From positions 14,455-59,529 of the forward strand of contig JAIVJI010000026.1 in assembly GCA_020200135.1 (NCBI GenBank): a stretch of 45,075 nt of DNA. The letters are read 5' to 3'. Shown in pieces: positions 1-7,299 of this stretch. The first letter of the stretch is position 1; every line of letters begins with the position of its first letter. The notes under the pieces are model-generated. The model was not told the DNA's origin. It ran no database searches and was given only the letters and a program-made list of their open reading frames with translations. A program made the position numbers and the translations under genes. Source of the DNA: Acidobacteriota bacterium. Lineage in GTDB: Bacteria > Acidobacteriota > Blastocatellia > Pyrinomonadales > Pyrinomonadaceae.

Positions 1-555
<555 letters not shown>

Positions 556-599
556 TCAAAGATGCTTCAGACGTTGAAAAGGCGGCCGAGTCTCGAAGA

Positions 600-935
<336 letters not shown>

Positions 936-1067
936 ATCGCTCCTTTCGCTGTGGATGAGTGTGTTGGTTAGATTGCTTCCCGGGCGGAGTCCGGTCGTCA
1001 AAGCCCGGCGGGGCAGTTCTGTCTGGCCGACAAAAGGCTCTGATTTTGCTAAGAAAAACGCAAATGT

Positions 1068-1094
1068 TTAGCACTCCGTTTACGGGACTGCTAA
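1068..1094 (-). promoter_or_regulatory. CIRCE operator (HrcA binding site) of groESL
   Basis: The sequence is TTAGCACTC, nine spacer bases, then GACTGCTAA. The consensus is TTAGCACTC-N9-GAGTGCTAA, so 17 of 18 arm positions match. It lies just downstream of the -10 box of the groESL promoter, the usual place for HrcA repression. HrcA itself is not in the window. Confidence 0.93.
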
Positions 1095-1095
1095 A

Positions 1096-1123
1096 AATAT
1101 AGCACTTGGGAAGAGTTTGTCAA
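1096..1123 (-). promoter_or_regulatory. Sigma-70 promoter of groESL
   Basis: Read on the minus strand: TTGACA (1118-1123), 16 bases, TATATT (1096-1101). The -35 is perfect and the -10 is near consensus. Transcription would start inside the CIRCE element, as in other HrcA-controlled groE operons. Confidence 0.85.
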
Positions 1124-1168
1124 CCGCCTGCTCGGGCGGCGTTTGGGAAGTGGATTGGCGGTGCGGAG

Positions 1169-1435
1169 TTATCGCCTGCCGCGGGCGGCGGATTTGCGCG
1201 GGCGGTGGTTGTCGGCGGCGGCGGCGCGCTCCTGCGTGCGGTAGCCGGCGACGCGCTTGGAGAGCGTGTTGCGGTGGATGCCGAGCGTGGCGGCCGTGCG
1301 CGAGAGGTGTTCCTTGTGCCGGGCGAGCGCCTTCTGGATGTAGAGCTTCTCGAACTCCTCGAGCGCCTCGTCGAGCATGATCTGGCCGTCGAGCATCTCG
1401 TCAATCAGGGCTTCGAGTCTGGCGCGCATGGGCAT
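1169..1435 (-). CDS. Small Fis-type helix-turn-helix protein
   Basis: An 88-residue protein. After an acidic N-terminal half (residues 1-30) comes a segment typical of the Fis C-terminal helix-turn-helix: YIQKALARHKEHLSRTAA then LGIHRNTLSKRV. This fold is found in Fis and at the end of NtrC-type activators. The tail is Arg/Lys-rich. The closest idea is a stand-alone HTH_8 DNA-binding protein. It follows cvpA by 22 bases and purC on the same strand, so it is probably cotranscribed with them. The target is unknown. Fis in E. coli is encoded after dusB, so this is not a positional ortholog. Confidence 0.8.
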   Translation of the reverse strand: MPMRARLEALIDEMLDGQIMLDEALEEFEKLYIQKALARHKEHLSRTAATLGIHRNTLSKRVAGYRTQERAAAADNHRPRKSAARGRR

Positions 1436-1457
1436 GTGGGTGGCTCCGTCCGTCTGC

Positions 1458-2018
1458 TTAATAAACTTTCAATGGCGGGTGAATTCCCTCACGGGCGCTA
1501 AACGTCCGGGCGAAAAGGTGCTGGTACCGCGCGAGGAAGCGCGCGCGCACGTCGTCCGAGGTACAGAGCGTGAGCAGCCGCGCCCCCTCTGCGAGCGCGG
1601 GGCCTGTGCGCGCGTGCTCGACCGATTCGAGCCGGACGGGGAAGGCCGTCAGCGCCAGGTAGACGACCGAGCAGACGGCCGCGCCGCGCAGGAAGCCGAA
1701 GCCGGCGCCGAGCGCGCGGTCGAACCACTCGAGCCTCGCGCGTCTCAAGCCCGCGCGCGCCGACTCGCCGAGGATGAAGCCGCCCGCCAGCGCGACACCC
1801 ACCATCAGGAGGAAGCCGGCGGCGTGCGCCGCCTCGGGTGACTCGACCAGGCCGAAGCCGCGCAGGAAGCCGCCAGCCGCCTGGTAGGTGTAAGTGGCCA
1901 CGACGAACCCGGCCGCGAGCCCCAGGCCGGTGATGAGCGCGCGCACGAACCCGCGCAGCGCGCCGGCGGCCACCGACGCGCCGACGATGGCGAGCACGAA
2001 CAGGTCGAACACAGTCAT
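1458..2018 (-). CDS. cvpA: CvpA family integral membrane protein
   Basis: A 186-residue protein starting MTVFDLFVLAIVGASVAAGA. It has four hydrophobic helices (about residues 3-22, 28-48, 63-85, 100-122) and the glycine-rich first helix with the following GFVRALITG motif of the CvpA/colicin V production family. CvpA is an inner-membrane protein linked to envelope homeostasis. A longer in-frame extension to 2219 is Arg/Ser/Pro-rich and overlaps purC in another frame, so the ATG at 2016-2018 is preferred. It sits 28 bases after purC. purC-cvpA proximity recalls the cvpA-purF arrangement of proteobacteria. Confidence 0.85.
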   Translation of the reverse strand: MTVFDLFVLAIVGASVAAGALRGFVRALITGLGLAAGFVVATYTYQAAGGFLRGFGLVESPEAAHAAGFLLMVGVALAGGFILGESARAGLRRARLEWFDRALGAGFGFLRGAAVCSVVYLALTAFPVRLESVEHARTGPALAEGARLLTLCTSDDVRARFLARYQHLFARTFSAREGIHPPLKVY

Positions 2019-2046
2019 CCGCGGCTTCCGGCGGTCGGGCTTACTG

Positions 2047-2946
2047 TCAGAGTTCCTTGCCGGTGAGCAACCGGTAGGCTTCGAGGTAGCGGTCGGTCGT
2101 GGCGGCGGCGACCTCCGGGGGGAGCGGCGGCGCGGGCGGCCGCTTGTCCCAGTCGAGCGTTTCGAGGTAGTCGCGCACGAACTGCTTGTCGAAGGAGGGC
2201 TGCGAGTGCCCCGGCTCATAGGCCTCCGCCGGCCAGAAGCGTGACGAGTCGGGCGTCAGCGCCTCGTCGATGAGCAGGATTTGGCCCTCGGGGTCGAGCC
2301 CGAACTCGAACTTGGTGTCGGCGATGATGATGCCGCGGCCGCGCGCGTAGGCTTCGGCCTCGTGGTAGAGCGCGAGCGAGATGTGGCTCAGGCGCGCGGT
2401 CGTCTCCCCGCCGAGGATGTCGCTCATGCGCGCCTCGCTGATGTTCTCGTCGTGCCCCTCTTCGGCTTTGGTCGCGGGCGTGAAGATCGGCTCGGGGAGT
2501 TTGGCCGACTCGCGCAGACCTTCGGGCAGGCGGTGGCCGCAGACCTCGCCCGTGGCGAGATAGTCCTTCCAACCGGACCCCGCCAGGTAGCCGCGCACGA
2601 CGCACTCGACGGGGAAGACCTCCGTCCGCCGCACGAGCATCGAGCGCCCGCGCAGGATGTCGGCGGAGGCGCGCACCGCTTCGGGCATCCGCTCGACTTC
2701 GGTGGTGCCGAGGTGGTTCGGGACGATGTGCGCGAGGCGGCCGAACCAGAAGCGCGAGAGCGCGGTGAGCACCTCGCCCTTGCGCTCGATCTGGGTCGGG
2801 AGGACGCAGTCGAAGGCGGAGATGCGGTCGGTGGCGACGATGAGGAGGTGGCCTTCGTCAACCTCGTAGACGTCGCGCACCTTGCCGCGCCGCGCGAGCC
2901 TGAGCCCGGGGAGGGAAGTCTCGGCGACTATTCGCGTGCCGGTCAT
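2047..2946 (-). CDS. purC: Phosphoribosylaminoimidazole-succinocarboxamide synthase (SAICAR synthase)
   Basis: PurC condenses CAIR with aspartate using ATP to give SAICAR in de novo purine synthesis. The 299-residue protein is the long (about 300 aa) form. It has RRGKVRDVYEV near the start, LIVATDRISAFDCVLP, the signature VECVVRGYLAGSGWKDY, and IIADTKFEFGLD plus LLIDEALTPDSSRFWP near the end. The upstream in-frame start at 2956-2958 is TTG; the ATG at 2944-2946 is preferred, though neither has a clear ribosome site. It heads the purC-cvpA-Fis-like row. Confidence 0.96.
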   Translation of the reverse strand: MTGTRIVAETSLPGLRLARRGKVRDVYEVDEGHLLIVATDRISAFDCVLPTQIERKGEVLTALSRFWFGRLAHIVPNHLGTTEVERMPEAVRASADILRGRSMLVRRTEVFPVECVVRGYLAGSGWKDYLATGEVCGHRLPEGLRESAKLPEPIFTPATKAEEGHDENISEARMSDILGGETTARLSHISLALYHEAEAYARGRGIIIADTKFEFGLDPEGQILLIDEALTPDSSRFWPAEAYEPGHSQPSFDKQFVRDYLETLDWDKRPPAPPLPPEVAAATTDRYLEAYRLLTGKEL

Positions 2947-3037
2947 GTCGGTGTCCAAAATGATGTCCGCGAAGGTTTGTGTGTACGAAGGAGCACCCGT
3001 GGCGAGCCGGGATTGTGCTCGCGCCCTCGGAGCTTTG

Positions 3038-3514
3038 TCAAGGCTGAAGCGTTTCGCGCAGGCGTCGAATCTGCGCGGCGTGGTTGTGCGCGTGGTCGGC
3101 GTAGATTCGGAGCCAGTCTTCGGCGGTGTAGCGGCCCGACTCGGAGTGCGTGCCCGCGCGCGACCAGTCGTCGTCGGTCATCCGTTCGAGGAGCTGGGCG
3201 GAGGTGGCGCGCGCGCCGCGCAGCGCGTCGAGCGCGGGGGCGATGTCGCGCTCGTTGTAGCCGAGGCGCCGTGCGTAGTCCTCCTGGTCGTAGCCCTGAA
3301 TCTGCGGGTTCTCCTCGGTCAAGAGCTTGCGCAGTCGGATGGCGCTGTTCATCTCGCTGTCGGCGAGGTGCTGGACTATCTCGCGCGCGCTCCACTTGCC
3401 GGGCAGCGGGTGCTCCGAGAGCGCGGCCTCGGGGAAACCTTCGAGGCTGCGCGCGACCTCTTCGTAACCGGCCTGGTACTGCGCGATGAGCGCCTGGCGT
3501 TCTTCGTGTGTCAT
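3038..3514 (-). CDS. DinB-like four-helix-bundle protein (putative metal-dependent enzyme)
   Basis: A 158-residue protein with the DinB/YfiT-like pattern: an N-terminal helix around PLPGKWSAREIVQHLADSE, then the C-terminal YADHAHNHAAQIRRLRE. The His residues of HLADSE and HAHNH are the expected divalent-metal ligands. The superfamily includes mycothiol- and bacillithiol-dependent transferases, but the substrate here is unknown. The start at the ATG of MTHEERQAL is preceded by AAGGAG (GTAAGGAGTCGC before ATG), better than the earlier in-frame start at 3583. The next gene on the strand is purC, 91 bases away. Confidence 0.82.
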   Translation of the reverse strand: MTHEERQALIAQYQAGYEEVARSLEGFPEAALSEHPLPGKWSAREIVQHLADSEMNSAIRLRKLLTEENPQIQGYDQEDYARRLGYNERDIAPALDALRGARATSAQLLERMTDDDWSRAGTHSESGRYTAEDWLRIYADHAHNHAAQIRRLRETLQP

Positions 3515-3681
3515 GCGACTCCTTACTTTGACGGGGTTCGGGCAGGATGGTGCCGCCCGCGGCGGCGTTGTTGTAAATATCACAGGCGCGGCCGTGTTGA
3601 AAGGACGCGGCTTCGGGGCGGGAAACTCCGGCTAATGTCTCGCGCCGGACAGACCCAGCGCGGCCGAAGATTATTTACTGC

Positions 3682-3710
3682 TTGAGTTTAGTCGGCCGGT
3701 TCGCTATAGT
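3682..3710 (+). promoter_or_regulatory. Sigma-70 promoter of the response regulator gene
   Basis: TTGAGT (3682-3687), 17 bases, TATAGT (3705-3710). Both boxes are near consensus at optimal spacing. It leaves a leader of about 80 bases before the ATG at 3797. The 3515-3681 stretch contains nothing else I can name. Confidence 0.75.
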
Positions 3711-3796
3711 TCTGAATGTCCCCGGGGACGACGCCTTCAGGCGCGGCCCCGCGCGGCGCGCCGCACTGCACGCCGTCTGACCTTAACCGTTCCACG

Positions 3797-4573
3797 ATGA
3801 CCACGAAATCTGCCGCCGCCATTCCCGACGTGAAGGATACAGGTGAAGAGAAGATCGAGGCCGGGGAGCGCAAGCTCAACCTCCTCATCATCGAGGACGA
3901 CGAGAAGATTCTCGAAGCCATCACCGAGTATTTTTCGCGCACCGGCTACACGGTGCAGACGGCGGAGGACGGACTCTCGGGCGTCCAGGCGGCTCTGAAC
4001 GACCGCCCCGACGCCATCGTCCTTGACCTCATGCTCCCCAAGATGGACGGGCTGGCCGTCTGCCGCGAGCTGCGGGAGAAGGCGCCCTACATCCCCATCC
4101 TGATGCTGACGGCCAAGGACGACGTGGTTGACAAGGTGCTCGGGCTGGAGATGGGCGCGGACGACTACATCACCAAGCCCTTCTCCCTGCGCGAGCTCGA
4201 GGCGCGCATCAAGAGCGTGATGCGCCGCGTCCGCGCGGCCTCCCGCGCCGAGACGAGCGAAGACGCCCCCATCCTCCGGGGCCGCCTCCGCATCGACCCG
4301 GCCAAACGCGAGGTGACCGTCGGCGACCGCCAGGTCGAGCTCACCCCCAAGGAGTTCGAGCTGCTCCGGCTCTTCGCCTCCAACCCCGGCCGCGTCTTCC
4401 CGCGCAAGTACCTCCTGGAGAAGATTTGGGACTACTCCTACGAGGGCTACGACCGCACGATTGACTCGCACATCAACCGCCTGCGAGCCAAGATCGAGGA
4501 CAACCCCGAGAACCCGCAGATGGTTTTGACCGTCTGGGGCATCGGTTACAAGTTCAGCGACGAACAGCGCTGA
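3797..4573 (+). CDS. OmpR/PhoB-family response regulator (orphan)
   Basis: A 258-residue two-domain regulator. The receiver domain (about 27-145) has the acidic pair in IIEDDEKI (residues 31-38), the phospho-acceptor Asp77 in IVLDLMLPKMDG, Thr105 in LMLTAKDD and Lys127 in DDYITKPFS. The winged-helix domain (about 164-256) has LTPKEFELLRLFASNPG, then RTIDSHINRLRAKIE and VWGIGYKF. A roughly 25-residue N-terminal extension precedes the receiver. The ATG at 3797 is favoured over an in-frame start at 3716, which would lie next to the promoter's -10. No histidine kinase is adjacent. The next gene downstream is the membrane HEAT-repeat pair, a possible but unproven target. Confidence 0.93.
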   Translation: MTTKSAAAIPDVKDTGEEKIEAGERKLNLLIIEDDEKILEAITEYFSRTGYTVQTAEDGLSGVQAALNDRPDAIVLDLMLPKMDGLAVCRELREKAPYIPILMLTAKDDVVDKVLGLEMGADDYITKPFSLRELEARIKSVMRRVRAASRAETSEDAPILRGRLRIDPAKREVTVGDRQVELTPKEFELLRLFASNPGRVFPRKYLLEKIWDYSYEGYDRTIDSHINRLRAKIEDNPENPQMVLTVWGIGYKFSDEQR

Positions 4574-4718
4574 AGGACCACTCCCGAAGGGGGCCGCCAG
4601 AGCCTCCGTCAAAATGGGCGACGAGCGAACGCCCCGCTCGCGACCCTCGAACCCGTTAGACTCCGTTACGTCTCACCCGCCGCCGGACGCAATCCACGCG
4701 CCCGCCAGAGTGACAACC

Positions 4719-7196
4719 ATGAACAAGGAATCCACCGGACACGACTTTGTCGCGCGCAAGCGCGCGGGCGGCCGCGGGCTCGCCAAGCTCTTCGTGCGCC
4801 TCGTCCTGATTGCCGCCGCCGGGGCGTCGCTCGCCACCTTCCTGCGAAACGACCCGCACGCGCAGCAGCGCTTCAAGGAGCCGCCCGTCAGGGTGACGGG
4901 TGTGAGCACTTCGGGCAACACCGTCTCCATCACGGCCGACGGCCCGCTGGGCCGCGCGCAGACGTGGCAGGACGACGAAGGCTTCCACGTCGTGCTCGTC
5001 AACGGCGAGGCGCCGGCGGGCGCGGGCGGCGGCGCCAAGGTGCGGCGCGTCGGCAACTCCGTGGAGCTGGTCGTCCCCGTCAGGCGCGGCGCGAGCGTGA
5101 CGGTGCAGCCGCGCGGCAACAGCCTCGACCTCGTCATCACGGGCGGCACGGGCGCGCTCACCGTCGAGAACTTCCCCGTCGAGCAGCCACAGCAGCGGCA
5201 GGGCCGCCGTGAGCGCGCGCGGGCGGGTGAGTCGGCCGCGTCTCAGGAGGCGTCGGCCGACGCTGTGCTCGGACGCGTCGGGCAGCCGCGCGCCGGGTCG
5301 AAGCGCCGCGAGTCAGAGGCGCAGGAGGCGGCGCAGGCCGCCGCCGCCCAGCCCGCCGCCGCCCAGCCCGCGCAGCAGCAACAGTCGGCGGAGCCGCCCG
5401 CGCCGCAGGCCGGGCCCGCGCCGGCGCAGGAAGTCACTACCTTGGGCCCCGCGCCCGCCGAACAGTCTCCGACGCAGGAGTCGCTCAGTCCCATCGTCGC
5501 GCAGCCCGCCGCCGCGAGAGTTGATAAGGCGAAGGGCTTCGACCTGCTCTCGTTCGTCACGTCGATGCCGTCTCTCGTCGTGCTCGTCGTCGTCGCGCTG
5601 GCGGGCGCGGCCCTGATGGTCGTCCGCCGCAGGCGCGAGGGCGCGGGCGAGGCCGCATCCGAGCCGGCCGTCAAACGCGCCGCCGCTTCCGAAGCGCGCA
5701 AAGAGGAGAAGTCCGCCAAGTCCTTCGAGCAGTTCAAGGGCGACCGCAGACAGTCCGAGATCGCCGTCCCGTTCGACCGGCGCAAGTCGGGCCGCGGGGC
5801 CGAGGACGAGGCGACGCGACGCTCGCGCGAGCTGGCGGCGGGGGGCGGCCCCGAAGCACAGTCGGCGCGCACGTCCGAGTCGAAGTCGCAGACGGCCGCG
5901 CCGGCGGTCATGTTCGGCTCGTACCGCATCGACCAGGAGGTCGCCAGCCTCGTGCAGGGCGGCCCGCACAGCACCGAAGTCCTCAGCTCGCGCGCGCCCG
6001 ACGACCGGCGTGCCGTCGAGACCTCTCTGCTCAAGGCGCTGCGCGCGCCCGAGACCGACGGGGACGGCCGCCGCCGCGCGCGCACCGCGCTCGAAGACTA
6101 CGGCTTCGTCGCGCGCTCCTGCGCGTCGCTCCTGCTCGGCACCGAGACGTTCGAGCGCGTGAGCGCCGCGCGCGCCCTCGGCGACATGAAGAGCGCGCAG
6201 GCGCTCCCGTTCCTGACCGAGGCGCTCTACGACCACGACCCGGTCGTCCGCACCGAGTGCGTCCAGAGCCTGGGCGCGTTGGGTCTGCCGTCGGCCATCG
6301 GCGCGCTGCTCGACGTCGCGCGCCGCCACCAGGACGTGGCCGCCGCCGTGCTCGGCCCGGCGCTCACGGCCTGCTCGGTCGAGTCGCTCGCGCTGAACTG
6401 GGAATCGCCCGCGGCCAGCCGCGCCTTCGTCGACGCGTCGGAGCCGGAGGGTCGCGCCGAGGACGTGCGCACCATCGTCCCCGTCGTCGAAGGCTACGAG
6501 GAGCTTCCCGAGTCGGCCGAAGACGAGGCGCTGAGCGCCGCGCTCGTCCGGCTCGAAAGCACGGACGCCGAGGCGCGCGCGACCGCCGCGCGCCAGCTCG
6601 CGCAGTTCCAGGTGCGTCTCGCCGTCAGGGCGCTCGCGGCCTCGGCCGCGAAGGACGATGAGCCGGCCGTTCGTTCGGCGGCGGTCACGAGCCTCGGGCT
6701 CATCAACCACGAGTCGGTCTTCGGCCAGGTCATCGTCGCCCTGGCCGACGAGGCGCGCGAAGTCCGCGCGGCGGCCGCGCGCGCCATCTCGCGTCTGAGC
6801 TTCGACCGCGCCGACGCTTACGTCCGGCTCGTCGAAACCTCCGACGCGCGCACGCTGCGCGACGTGGCGTGCGCCTGCGTCAAGGCGGGTCTGGCGGCGC
6901 AGGCCGTCGGCCGCCTGACGAGCGAAGACCGGCGGCAGGCTTACGAGGCTTTCTCGCTGCTCGCGCTCTGCGTGAGCGGCGGCGAGACGCAGCCGCTCGT
7001 CGAAGCCGTCGAGGCGCACCAGAGCATAGACACGCGCCTGACCTGCATCCAGCTCCTCAGCGACTCGCGCGCCGAGGAAGTCCGCGAGCAGTTGAGGCGC
7101 CTGTCGGCCGACGGGGCCATGCCCGAGCGCGTGCGCGACTCGATTCTCGAGACGGTCGGGCGCGCCCCGGCGCCGGTGCCGGTCGAGGTCGCTTGA
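4719..7196 (+). CDS. Membrane protein with AMIN-like domain and HEAT repeats (paralog 1)
   Basis: An 825-residue protein. The layout is: a basic N-terminus and transmembrane or signal helix (about 20-43); a beta-rich segment (about 56-140, with VRVTGVSTSGNTVSITADG and VELVVPVRRGASVTV) resembling AMIN domains of secretins and amidases; a Gln/Ala/Pro-rich linker (about 145-275); a second helix (about 283-303, SLVVLVVVALAGAALMVV) followed by RRRREG; a charged segment; then HEAT-like helical repeats from about 460 to the end (for example ARALGDMKSAQALPFLTEAL). The first helix could be a cleaved signal or an anchor. Function is unknown; HEAT arrays normally bind proteins. The downstream gene is a paralog. 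The start at ATG 4719 (MNKESTGHDF) is chosen over 4614 because the signal-like helix then sits near the N-terminus. Confidence 0.75.
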   Translation: MNKESTGHDFVARKRAGGRGLAKLFVRLVLIAAAGASLATFLRNDPHAQQRFKEPPVRVTGVSTSGNTVSITADGPLGRAQTWQDDEGFHVVLVNGEAPAGAGGGAKVRRVGNSVELVVPVRRGASVTVQPRGNSLDLVITGGTGALTVENFPVEQPQQRQGRRERARAGESAASQEASADAVLGRVGQPRAGSKRRESEAQEAAQAAAAQPAAAQPAQQQQSAEPPAPQAGPAPAQEVTTLGPAPAEQSPTQESLSPIVAQPAAARVDKAKGFDLLSFVTSMPSLVVLVVVALAGAALMVVRRRREGAGEAASEPAVKRAAASEARKEEKSAKSFEQFKGDRRQSEIAVPFDRRKSGRGAEDEATRRSRELAAGGGPEAQSARTSESKSQTAAPAVMFGSYRIDQEVASLVQGGPHSTEVLSSRAPDDRRAVETSLLKALRAPETDGDGRRRARTALEDYGFVARSCASLLLGTETFERVSAARALGDMKSAQALPFLTEALYDHDPVVRTECVQSLGALGLPSAIGALLDVARRHQDVAAAVLGPALTACSVESLALNWESPAASRAFVDASEPEGRAEDVRTIVPVVEGYEELPESAEDEALSAALVRLESTDAEARATAARQLAQFQVRLAVRALAASAAKDDEPAVRSAAVTSLGLINHESVFGQVIVALADEAREVRAAAARAISRLSFDRADAYVRLVETSDARTLRDVACACVKAGLAAQAVGRLTSEDRRQAYEAFSLLALCVSGGETQPLVEAVEAHQSIDTRLTCIQLLSDSRAEEVREQLRRLSADGAMPERVRDSILETVGRAPAPVPVEVA

Positions 7197-7219
7197 GCCG
7201 GCGCGGGGCAAATGATTGG

Positions 7220-7248
7220 GTGACAACCGGGACGCGCTATTGCATAAT
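7220..7248 (+). promoter_or_regulatory. Possible sigma-70 promoter of HEAT paralog 2
   Basis: GTGACA (7220-7225), 17 bases, CATAAT (7243-7248), in the 103-base gap between the two HEAT genes. Spacing is optimal and each box differs from consensus by one base. Confidence 0.45.
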
Positions 7249-7299
7249 GGCGCCGCTGCACAAAGGCGCCGCCCGCGATACGTTTCCCGAGACACTGCG

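Noticed and set aside
936..1001. N-terminal extension of GroES
   Set aside because: The extension has no family similarity, and the internal ATG at 935 has a proper ribosome-binding site.
2281..3489. 402-codon forward frame across purC and the DinB-like gene
   Set aside because: Both minus-strand genes carry conserved motifs; the forward frame has none and crosses the gap between them.
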